Part shown: one piece after another, positions 10,392 through 18,506 of the stretch | Position numbering within the stretch: position 1 is the stretch's first letter | How the letters are laid out: each line of letters begins with the position of its first letter | Source: Ostreococcus mediterraneus | Taxonomy: Eukaryota; Chlorophyta; Mamiellophyceae; Mamiellales; Bathycoccaceae | NCBI GenBank assembly: GCA_012295225.1 | Contig: WMKK01000018.1 | Location: 94,549 to 158,548, forward strand | DNA length: 64,000 nt | Reading direction: 5' to 3' | Notes under the pieces: generated by a model | What the model was told of the DNA's origin: nothing | Databases searched by the model: none | The model's input: only the letters and a program-made list of their open reading frames with translations | Program-made: the position numbers and the translations under genes

Positions 10392-11711
10392 ATGGGCGCC
10401 GCGATCGCGCGCGCGCGCGCGATCGTGCCATGCCTCCCTTCGCCGCCCGATAATGGCGACGACGACGCGAACGACGACGGGGCGAACGCACAGGAGCACG
10501 AAAAGTCACCCAGCGCTCTGGCGGTTGAAAAGTTTCTCGCGCGCGAAGACGCGGCGCGGCGCCGGCGGGAACGCGCGGCGAGCGCTGCGCCGGCGGCGGC
10601 GGCAGCGGCACCGCGTGGGGTGTCGTCGCTGCGGTACGTCATCGATAATCGCGATAGCGGAGCGGTGGAGCTCGTCGTGGCGAGGGTGACGTCGACGTCG
10701 GCGTTGCGGGACGCCGAGCGCGAGGCGCGGCTTCGCGATAGCGATGAGGCAAGGCGCACGTTCGGCATGACGCGCGGTGCGGGTGACGATGATGGTGCGT
10801 CGTCGTCAATGGCAGCGGCGGCGAGAGGCGCTGAGAGTGGGATTGCGAAGGAGAGATTTGTGGCGGCGTTGTACGCGTCGGTTGAAGCGTCGAGCGCCGA
10901 CGATAAAGATAAGTGGCTATCGCTCGGGCGACACGCGTGTGAGCCGAGCGTGGATAAACCACACGTTGGTATATTAGTACCATTGTTTCGCGATGAGGAG
11001 AAAAGGAGAAGTACGTTGGCGAGGTCGTTGATTGCGGCTCCAAAGTGGACAATTCCGCCGACGAGCCACGTTTCGTCGACGACGTTTCATTTAATTCTGT
11101 CCACAATTGTCGATGGTGCGACGGCGCACGTCGCCGACGGAGACGCCACAAGACATGCGTTAGATACAAAGAGATTACTTGATGACGCCAAGACGCGTTT
11201 GGTGGGTGAGGTAAAGTTTACGTTGATGGATTTATGCGCCGACGCCTCGCGCCAATTACGGCTCGACGTGTACGCCAAGAGCACGAAACAGACATCTCTC
11301 ACTGTAGATGTCAAGCAAGCCGAAATCACCATTCGATTGACACCCCTTGAAATTTCTCGCGCGTGGTGCGAGTCGACATCGTCGTCATCGGCGACATCCA
11401 AAGTCGCTCGCGCGAGAGACTCGACGCCTCGCGACGCCATGTCATTTGAGACGCTCTTCGAACAGTACGAAGCCGCAGTGCTCGATGCCAACGCCGTAGT
11501 GGGCATCGACTATTACAACGCACGTAAAGCGCGATTAAAGGCACAACTCGCGCGCGTCAATTACAACGCACAGGGTTCAACAGCCTCATCGAGGACAAAG
11601 GCGTCGTTTCGATTAGCCGCCGCGGACGACGCCGACCTCATCGACAACGACTCCCGAACGCCGTCTCGTCCGCCAAATCGCGCGTCTGGCGCGCGAAAGC
11701 GACCAAAATGA
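10392..11711 (+). CDS. Unrecognised protein, possibly with a C2-like fold
   Basis: 439 residues. The longest frame starts at TTG 10326; the first ATG with a good context (GCCGCCATGG) is at 10392. The N-terminal 90 residues are low-complexity (Ala/Arg/Asp). The centre has a beta-rich stretch, with VGEVKFTLMDLCADASRQLRLDVYA followed by LTVDVKQAEITIRL, which could be a C2-type sandwich. Near the end comes SFETLFEQYEAAVLDANAVVGIDYYNARKARLKAQLA, probably a helical hairpin. The tail is Ser/Arg-rich. No family was identified. Confidence 0.6.
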   Translation: MGAAIARARAIVPCLPSPPDNGDDDANDDGANAQEHEKSPSALAVEKFLAREDAARRRRERAASAAPAAAAAAPRGVSSLRYVIDNRDSGAVELVVARVTSTSALRDAEREARLRDSDEARRTFGMTRGAGDDDGASSSMAAAARGAESGIAKERFVAALYASVEASSADDKDKWLSLGRHACEPSVDKPHVGILVPLFRDEEKRRSTLARSLIAAPKWTIPPTSHVSSTTFHLILSTIVDGATAHVADGDATRHALDTKRLLDDAKTRLVGEVKFTLMDLCADASRQLRLDVYAKSTKQTSLTVDVKQAEITIRLTPLEISRAWCESTSSSSATSKVARARDSTPRDAMSFETLFEQYEAAVLDANAVVGIDYYNARKARLKAQLARVNYNAQGSTASSRTKASFRLAAADDADLIDNDSRTPSRPPNRASGARKRPK

Positions 11712-11908
11712 TAGTAACCACGAGTCGTTCGCGCCTTTCGCGCGCACGCATAGCGCATAGCCATGAAAACGAACCATAGGTTGCGTTTGTGTCCCAAACG
11801 TCGCCCAGTCAGCGTCAGCAACTGTTGACGCTGTCGCGCTTTCGCGCGCACTGTCGCCCGCACACCGCACCTCCGATCGCGCCCGGTGCGCGCGTTCGCT
11901 CACGCGCA

Positions 11909-13528
11909 ATGTTCGCAGTCGCCGCGCGCGCATCGTTCGCGCCTGGCGCGACGCCCGCGCGCGTCGGCGCCGCGCCGCGTCGACGCGTTGACACACCGCG
12001 TAAACCTGTCACTGGCGCAAGCTCACGCGCCGTGCGCGCGCGCGCGACGCCCGATCGATGTCTCGACGCCGCGGTGCGACGGCGACGAGTGGTATCTTTC
12101 GTCGTCGTCGACGAAAAGGACGACAGGGCGTCGGCATCGGGCGATGCGGGCGATGATGGGCTGCCGGTGGTGATGCCAAAGTCGCTGCTCGGCGTCCCGG
12201 GCGACCGCGTGGAGAAAGTTTTGGCGCAAGCGCTGCCCGTGATGGGCGGGATGGCGTCGCAGAATGTGTTAAATTTAGCGGACGCGGCGATGGTTGGGCG
12301 ATTGGGTACGGCGGCGGTGGCGGCGGTGGGGTTGGGGAGCACGATGAACTTTCAGTCGCAAGCGGCGTTGCAAGGCGTGGCGAGCGGGGTGCAAGCGATG
12401 GCGGCACGGCGCATGGGTGAAGGGCGCATGGATGAGGTTGCGTCGCCTTTAAATGGAGCGTTGATATTGGTACTCGCTATGGGGATACCGATGGCGATTG
12501 CGGCGTATACGTACGCGGATGTATTGGTACCGCTGTACACGACGGATGCGAAAGTCATAGAGTCCGCGGTGCCGTATTTGCGAGCGCGGTTGCTCGCCGT
12601 GCCCGCGGTGGGGATGAATTTTGCATTTCGAGGATTTTGGAATGCGATTCAGCAACCGCACGTGTACATGAACACGCTGATTGCGATGCATACGATTAAT
12701 TTTTCTTTGTCGCTGGTGTTGACCTTTTTTGGGATACCGGCGCTGGGGATTCCTCCGCTCGGTGCGCTCGGCGCGGGTTTAGGGACGAGCTTTAGTGTTT
12801 GGTGTGGAACTGCAATGTATTTTTATCAAGGCTTTAAGCGTGCGACGACGCTTGGATTTTTACAGACGAGACCGACGTTGACAGATTTACGCGTCTTGGC
12901 GACGCAAGCGTTGCCGACGTCGGTGACAAACTTACTTTACGCCTCTGGGATGATGACCCTGTACTCCATCGTCGGGAGATTAGGCACCACGGAAGTTGCG
13001 GCGGTGAACGTTTTGATCAACTTGATGTTGTTTTTGATTTTACCATGCATGGGCATGGGTCTCGCGGCGGGTGCTTTGAGCGGCCGCGCGCTCGGCCGCG
13101 GGGACATCGAAGACGCCAAGCAATGGCCCTGGGACGTCGCCAAGATTACCGCGGTATTGATGTCATTTGTTGGCGTCTTACTCGCCATGTTCCCGCGCAT
13201 TGTGCTCGGCGTCTTTTTGACTGATCCATACGCCGTAGAAATGGCGGTGACGCCGTTGCGCATGACGGGACTCACCGTGTGCGGCGACGCCGTGAGTCTC
13301 ACCATGCAGAATGCCCTTTTAGGCGTCGGCGACGCCAAGCGCGTGGCATGTGTGAGCATTCTAAGCCAATGGGTGTTATTCCTTCCATCCGCTTACATCG
13401 CCGTGGTGTGGTTTAATTGCAACTTGACTGTCGTCTGGTCGCTTTACGTAGCTTATAGATTTGTGCAAGGTATAGTGTACGCCTCGATTTGGCGCCGCGG
13501 CGAATGGAGTAAAATCCGTCTCGCCTAA
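11909..13528 (+). CDS. Plastid MATE-family transporter
   Basis: A multidrug and toxin extrusion type antiporter of about 539 residues. After a basic, Ala/Arg-rich stretch of about 70 residues that looks like a chloroplast transit peptide, the membrane part starts at VLAQALPVMGGMASQNVLNLADAAMVGRLG, a typical first MATE helix. A second half starts with LRVLATQALPTSVTNLLYASGMM. Around 12 hydrophobic segments are visible. It resembles the plastid MATE group of plants that includes EDS5-like transporters. The substrate cannot be read from sequence. The frame from GTG 11789 is not a start. Confidence 0.85.
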   Translation: MFAVAARASFAPGATPARVGAAPRRRVDTPRKPVTGASSRAVRARATPDRCLDAAVRRRRVVSFVVVDEKDDRASASGDAGDDGLPVVMPKSLLGVPGDRVEKVLAQALPVMGGMASQNVLNLADAAMVGRLGTAAVAAVGLGSTMNFQSQAALQGVASGVQAMAARRMGEGRMDEVASPLNGALILVLAMGIPMAIAAYTYADVLVPLYTTDAKVIESAVPYLRARLLAVPAVGMNFAFRGFWNAIQQPHVYMNTLIAMHTINFSLSLVLTFFGIPALGIPPLGALGAGLGTSFSVWCGTAMYFYQGFKRATTLGFLQTRPTLTDLRVLATQALPTSVTNLLYASGMMTLYSIVGRLGTTEVAAVNVLINLMLFLILPCMGMGLAAGALSGRALGRGDIEDAKQWPWDVAKITAVLMSFVGVLLAMFPRIVLGVFLTDPYAVEMAVTPLRMTGLTVCGDAVSLTMQNALLGVGDAKRVACVSILSQWVLFLPSAYIAVVWFNCNLTVVWSLYVAYRFVQGIVYASIWRRGEWSKIRLA

Positions 13529-13668
13529 CGGTGATCGATCGAGTCGTCGTCGTAGATGATGATGATGATGCGCTACCGCTTGTACGAGCGATAGCAAACC
13601 CAAGGCGCGTACAGCCGTCTCGGTTTCCATATTGTTATAACCACGTGTACCCATTACATTACAGCACG

Positions 13669-14295
13669 TTACCTTGAATCCACGCCATCCATCGCCGCAT
13701 CTCGCCGCCGCACAATCTCCCCCGCGCACTCCTCCCCAATCGTCGTTCGCCATTTCCCCGCCGTACTCGTGAAAAACTCCTCCAAACCTCCCCGTTTCGC
13801 CCCGCCCGCGTCCTCGCCGTCGCCTTCGTACTCATGCGCCTGCATAATCATCTCCAACTTATCCATATCCTTCACCAATTTCGCCTCCGCGCTCTCACCG
13901 AGTTCATACTCCTCCCATAACGCCTCCACATCTCGCGCCACATGCGCGAGCCCATCGCCATCGCGCGTCAATCCGTCGCAAAAGTCTCGCATCGCTGCGC
14001 GCTCGCGCCGACGCTTCTCCTCATCGCTCACGCCGTCGTTCGGCGTGATGTCCCCCACCACGCACTCCGCGAGGTCATGCACGAGCGCCATGCGAATCGC
14101 GCGATCGCGGTCGACGCCGCTCGACGGCGCGAGCACGAGTGCGAAGAGCGCCACGCGCCACGAATGGTCGGCGACAGATTCCACCGATCGCGCCGGCAGT
14201 CCGCGTTGAAGCCATCCCGCGCGCGCCACGCGCTTGAGCGCGCGCGCGTGCGTGAGGAAATCGATCGCGCGCGCAACGTCTGCGGTGGTGGACAT
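13669..14295 (-). CDS. HDDC2: HD-domain phosphohydrolase, HDDC2/YfbR-like 5'-nucleotidase
   Basis: 208 residues. Conserved parts are AIDFLTHARALKRVARAGW, SVADHSWRVALFALVL (first metal His), IRMALVHDLAECVVGDITP (HD pair with the acidic residues) and AKLVKDMDKLEMIMQAHEYE (late Asp). This is the HDDC2/YfbR pattern, whose bacterial member removes phosphate from deoxynucleoside 5'-monophosphates. Length is near the family norm. The ATG at 14295 was preferred; ATG 14352 would add a 19-residue basic leader that could be an organelle signal. Divergent from the VPS38 gene. Confidence 0.85.
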   Translation of the reverse strand: MSTTADVARAIDFLTHARALKRVARAGWLQRGLPARSVESVADHSWRVALFALVLAPSSGVDRDRAIRMALVHDLAECVVGDITPNDGVSDEEKRRRERAAMRDFCDGLTRDGDGLAHVARDVEALWEEYELGESAEAKLVKDMDKLEMIMQAHEYEGDGEDAGGAKRGGLEEFFTSTAGKWRTTIGEECAGEIVRRRDAAMDGVDSR

Positions 14296-14415
14296 GCGAG
14301 GTGTCGTCAACGACGGTGCGGCGCGACGTGAATTGAGGATGCGATTGCGCATTGATTTCGTGTCGGCATTTCGCGGCGCATCGCATGTGTTCGCATCGCG
14401 CGCGCGCTCGCACGA

Positions 14416-16362
14416 ATGTCGCGCGCGGATAGTGACAGCGTCGGCGGACCGGCGTTCTCGGCGTCGACGCCGTCGACGGCGCGCTACGCCGCACCCGTGG
14501 CGTTGAGACACGTTCGAGGGATCGCGTTGCGAAACATTCAACGGTCATCGTCATCGTCGACGGTGTCGACGAGCCACGCGCACGCGCTGACGGCGGACAT
14601 CACTGGGACGTACTATACGCTTCGTGCGTACCGTACGAACGGTTCGGTGTACGCGCCGACGCCATACGGGGAGGTGTGCGTGGATGATTACGACGCAACG
14701 CGCGGATTCTCGTTTACGAGCGCCGCGGAGCGTCGCGGGCGCGGGCTCAATCCCGACTGGTGTGCGTTCGATGACGGCGATGGCGTCGGTGGTGCGTTGA
14801 TTAAGGCGCTCGGGAGCGATTGTGGGGTGAAATTTGAGCTTTGCGTGTACGGCACGAGAGGAACAGGTGGTGAGCTGGCGGCGATTGGCGAGCGGAGCGC
14901 GAGCGAGCCGCGCGCGTGGAAACGTGGTTTAGGCGTCGTGCGGGACACCGCTGCGCGTGCGGCGGCGGGTGCGGATGCGAATACAGATGATGTGTTGATA
15001 TGCCGCGCGGCGATCGATTTGAGTTCGCTCGTGCGCGTGGGTGATAGAGTGCCTTCGGGCGTGGCGATTCCGGCCAACGCGACGTTTATTCGGCTGGCGG
15101 ATGGCGTGTATTCGCCCGCGCCTTCGTCTGGTGACGGTGCGGGCGATGCCGTGCGCGCGTTTTTAGATGCACTCGAAGCGAAAACGCGTAAAGAACAAAT
15201 GTCGAGCGAGACGGTGAACGTGGTGATTGATCGTGTGGTCGTAGAAGGTGATGAATTCGACGGCGGCTCGCGGTCGGCGCGGAGTCGACGGAGCGAGTCG
15301 GGCGCGAGTCCGAGATCGACTGGTTCGAACGTCACCGCCGCGCAAGTGTGGGCGCACGCCGAGAAAGGCGATGCGAAATTAGTAGATGTGAAGACCATGG
15401 TGGCGAATGTTGAAAAGTTAATTGATGCGAAGCGTACGTTGAGGGATACGATGGAGTTACGAGAGGAGCTAGTGCGGCGGTTGGAGGAACATCTTTCATC
15501 TCGCGAACGTGTTTCAACGGCTTGGACACCGGCGTTGTCGGCAAAGAGTGATGACTTTAAGGGCACGAGTGCTGGAGTGACCGCAGATGAGTGCGTGGCG
15601 GTGCTGACGAAGGAGCTCACTGAGGCGCGAGAAAGTTTGGGATTGATGAAGGATGACGTCGGACGACGCATTCGCGCGCTGCGGCAAGCGGGCGAGAAGC
15701 TCGTTGAGGCGAACGAACAACTCGATGTTGCAGAAAACGCATTGAACGGACCAAATGGCATCGGTAAGTTGTATCAGAAGCAGCGCGCGCTCGTCGCGCG
15801 ACGATGGCGTCTCGTGGGCGAGCTCGCGGAGATTTTCGAAATAAGCCTCGTGGGTGGAGTAATCACTGAAGGTCATTCAGAGGAGTATCCGCTGATGAAG
15901 ATTGCAGATATTCCGCTCGATCTCGGACCGGCACCGTCGAAAAGCGTATCGGTTCGCACCGAGGATCTTGAGAACGATGCGGCAGCGTATGGGTATGTGG
16001 CACAAATATTGATTCAACTCGCGGCGATTTTAGACGTTCGCTTGCGCTACCCCGTGTGCCCTGCGGCAAGTAGATCGTACATTTGCGATTTCCATCAAGT
16101 CGCACCGCAAGCCGCTGGCAAAGGGTCTGGTGGCGATAGCCGAACGCCGACGAAGAAGACACTTACGCGAATAGAGTTTCCTCTATTTATGGAGACGCCA
16201 AACGATCGAACCAAGTACACGTATGGAGTCTTCTTGTTGAACAAGAATCTCGAGCAGTTACTCAACGCGCACGGACTAAGCGCGGTGGGTCCTCGACATA
16301 CGTTGCAAAACCTCGAACGAATTTTTGAAGCACGAAAGATTGTGGCTTCAGATGGCACATAA
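14416..16362 (+). CDS. VPS38: VPS38/UVRAG-like subunit of PI3K complex II
   Basis: 648 residues. The C-terminal half has the UVRAG/VPS38/ATG14 pattern: a long coiled coil (about 325-470, starting KLVDVKTMVANVEKLIDAK), then GYVAQILIQLAAILDVRLRYPV, a VCPAASRSYICD loop, FPLF and the signature YGVFLLNKNLEQLLNAHGL with TLQNLERI. This family recruits VPS34 and VPS15 to endosomes and the vacuole for PI3P synthesis in sorting and autophagy. The N-terminal 200 residues may form a C2-like domain (YTLRAYRTNGSVYAPTPYGEVCV). It could also be called ATG14-like, but the clear C-terminal BARA-like region favours VPS38/UVRAG. Confidence 0.8.
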   Translation: MSRADSDSVGGPAFSASTPSTARYAAPVALRHVRGIALRNIQRSSSSSTVSTSHAHALTADITGTYYTLRAYRTNGSVYAPTPYGEVCVDDYDATRGFSFTSAAERRGRGLNPDWCAFDDGDGVGGALIKALGSDCGVKFELCVYGTRGTGGELAAIGERSASEPRAWKRGLGVVRDTAARAAAGADANTDDVLICRAAIDLSSLVRVGDRVPSGVAIPANATFIRLADGVYSPAPSSGDGAGDAVRAFLDALEAKTRKEQMSSETVNVVIDRVVVEGDEFDGGSRSARSRRSESGASPRSTGSNVTAAQVWAHAEKGDAKLVDVKTMVANVEKLIDAKRTLRDTMELREELVRRLEEHLSSRERVSTAWTPALSAKSDDFKGTSAGVTADECVAVLTKELTEARESLGLMKDDVGRRIRALRQAGEKLVEANEQLDVAENALNGPNGIGKLYQKQRALVARRWRLVGELAEIFEISLVGGVITEGHSEEYPLMKIADIPLDLGPAPSKSVSVRTEDLENDAAAYGYVAQILIQLAAILDVRLRYPVCPAASRSYICDFHQVAPQAAGKGSGGDSRTPTKKTLTRIEFPLFMETPNDRTKYTYGVFLLNKNLEQLLNAHGLSAVGPRHTLQNLERIFEARKIVASDGT

Positions 16363-16523
16363 CGATACGAAGACGACACACACGACGAGAAGCCTCGTTT
16401 ATTAGAAGACAGCAGCAGCGACTACAAAATAGCTATAACCTAGTACCGATACCGGTAAACAAAATGCACGCATGAGAATAATATACATACGATGAGGAAT
16501 AGTACTCGAAGAACATTCACGCC

Positions 16524-17582
16524 TTACGATTCGAGTGGTGTGCGCGCGCCCGTAGACGAAATGGCCACCGGTCCTTCATCCTCGTCGCACATCCAAGCGC
16601 TCGGCGTCCCTCCATACATGACTGACATCCCAACATCAATCATGTGAATCAACCCATTGCATCGTGTTTCGATTTGACCACTTTTGGTGACGGTGTGACC
16701 GACGACAATGCGGCGCACGCCGAGTCTTTGCGTCACGTTTTCCGCGTACGCGCACGCCACGGCTTCGGCGCCTTGCGACAGCTCGCGCGTCCACACCGGT
16801 CCGTCGTTCCCGATGAGCGCGTCCGTGGAATGCCCAACGACATCGACATCAATTAGCTCGCGCATGCGTGCGTTTAAATCATCGACACCAGGCGCGTCAT
16901 GGTCGGCAAAATGCGTCGGAAGTAGTCCCGCGTGCGCAAACGCTGTCGCGCATCGACCGCGACCGCGAATCACCGCCACAGGCTTATTTCGCAACACCTC
17001 TCCGCGCTCTTCGCCCCGAGCGAACATCTTCTTCCACGATAAAACTCCAGCGTAGTAATACGCCCGCAATCCAAGGCCCGTTCCCGAGGATTCATCCGTC
17101 GTCGTCGCCAGCGACTCGCGTCCGAGCGCCGCCAGCTCCTCTCTTGAAACAAACCTCAAGTCGTGTTGCAACACCATAAGCTCGTGATTCCCAATCAAAC
17201 ACACCAACTCATCGCCTGCGTCGCGCGCGTGAATCTTTAAGCGCTCGAACATATCCACAGCGGCGACGGAACCGTCCCCGCGGTCCACCAAGTCTCCCGT
17301 CTGCACAACCGTCATCGGCGCGCCAACGTCGCCTCCCTCACCGCCACGCACGCCGCGCCACCACGCGCCATCGTCATCGACCACGCCCGCTAACATCAGC
17401 GCCCGCCTCGCGGCGTCAGGATCGCCGTGCACGTCGCCTATCGCCACTAATACCCCACCGCGCGCGTCCTCGCTCGCGCGCACCGCGCGCACCCAGCTCG
17501 TCATCGTCCCGTAATCGCACGCCGCCAGCGCCGCCAACGCCACCAATGCGCGCGCGACGCGACGCGAGAGACATTGCGCCAT
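16524..17582 (-). CDS. Shewanella-like serine/threonine protein phosphatase (SLP)
   Basis: 352 residues. Metallophosphoesterase motifs are in order: AIGDVHGDPDAA, QTGDLVDRGDG, CLIGNHELMVL, a histidine in FAHAGLLPTHF and IVVGHTVTKSG. The spacing, and the long insert with WKKMFARGEERGEVLRNKPVAVI, suit the bacterial-type SLP phosphatases of plants and algae. Residues 1-35 form a basic then hydrophobic leader (LSRRVARALVALAALAACDYG), either a signal anchor or an organelle-targeting peptide. The longer frame from 17816 overlaps the ACP gene start and is Arg-rich, so ATG 17582 is used. Confidence 0.8.
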   Translation of the reverse strand: MAQCLSRRVARALVALAALAACDYGTMTSWVRAVRASEDARGGVLVAIGDVHGDPDAARRALMLAGVVDDDGAWWRGVRGGEGGDVGAPMTVVQTGDLVDRGDGSVAAVDMFERLKIHARDAGDELVCLIGNHELMVLQHDLRFVSREELAALGRESLATTTDESSGTGLGLRAYYYAGVLSWKKMFARGEERGEVLRNKPVAVIRGRGRCATAFAHAGLLPTHFADHDAPGVDDLNARMRELIDVDVVGHSTDALIGNDGPVWTRELSQGAEAVACAYAENVTQRLGVRRIVVGHTVTKSGQIETRCNGLIHMIDVGMSVMYGGTPSAWMCDEDEGPVAISSTGARTPLES

Positions 17583-17690
17583 CGCCCAGTCGCGGCGCCG
17601 CGCCCGCGTCCGCGTCGCGCGCGTCGATATGCCGCTGCGCCCGCGCGTGCCGCTGACTGACTCATCGACGTCACATTCAGACGCCTCACT

Positions 17691-18232
17691 ATGCTTCGTC
17701 GATCCATCATCGCCGGCCTCGCGCGCGCGCACACGTCGAACGTGACCTCGGTACGTGTGTCTCACGCTCGATGCGCGCGTTTGATCGCGAAGAACGCGTA
17801 CAGGGGGCGACGACAAGCGCGCGATCGCGATCTCGCAACCCTATGCTGTGTGCGTCAATTCGTCGCGCCGTGTCGACGGCGCGGCGTTCGCGTGTCATGC
17901 GACTGACGTCATCGTGCGTTGTATGCGCTATGTTTTCTTTGCAGAGCGCGCATGCGATGTGCCGCGCGTACGGTGCGGGGTTTTTAAACAAGGATGAGGT
18001 GACGGAGCGCGTCGTGAGCGTGGTGAAGGCGTTCGCCAAGGTTGACGCGGGGAAAGTCACGCCCACGTCGGCGTTTGGGGCAGATTTAGGGTTAGATTCC
18101 CTTGACACCGTGGAGGTTGTGATGGCGATGGAGGAGGAGTTCGCGGTGGAGATTCCCGATGGCGAGGCGGACAAGATACAAAGCATCCCTCAAGCGGTGG
18201 AGTACTTGTCCAGCAATCCAGACGCGAAGTAG
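17691..18232 (+). CDS. Mitochondrial acyl carrier protein (2 exons)
   Basis: The model joins 17691-17750 and 17945-18232 (115 residues). Donor GTACGT at 17751, CTGAC at 17902, acceptor TTTGCAG at 17944. Exon 1 encodes MLRRSIIAGLARAHTSN, a classic mitochondrial presequence, and exon 2 the ACP domain. The phosphopantetheine serine lies in GLDSLDTVEVVMAMEEEF, with ADKIQSIPQAVEYL at the end. mtACP carries acyl chains for lipoate synthesis and is a subunit of complex I and of the Fe-S assembly complex. The frame starting at 17771 reads through the intron and is not a separate gene. Confidence 0.9.
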
Positions 18233-18451
18233 ACACGTCGCGCGGACTCGTACGTAGATTTAACGAATACTAAAACAGCAAACACGACAAAAAAAGGATA
18301 TATATATGCATAGAAGAAGCGTCGCGCGTTTCGGGCTCCCGAATCGTCGACGCGCTTTTGTAAGAAGAACAAACAAGAGGTTTATTACACAGTGATATAA
18401 CGAATCATGGTTTGGGCGAGCAACCGCACCAAACCGCGGCGAAAAAAATGA

Positions 18452-18479
18452 AATGAATCAATNAATCAATCAATGAATG
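18452..18479. repeat. AATC/AATG tetranucleotide microsatellite with one N
   Basis: Imperfect repeats of AATCAAT and AATGAAT with an ambiguous base at 18463, in the convergent gap between ACP and EXECUTER. The N probably reflects an allele or sequencing difference in the repeat. Confidence 0.8.
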
Positions 18480-18506
18480 TGAAACAAAGCAGCGAGTTTG
18501 CATCAA

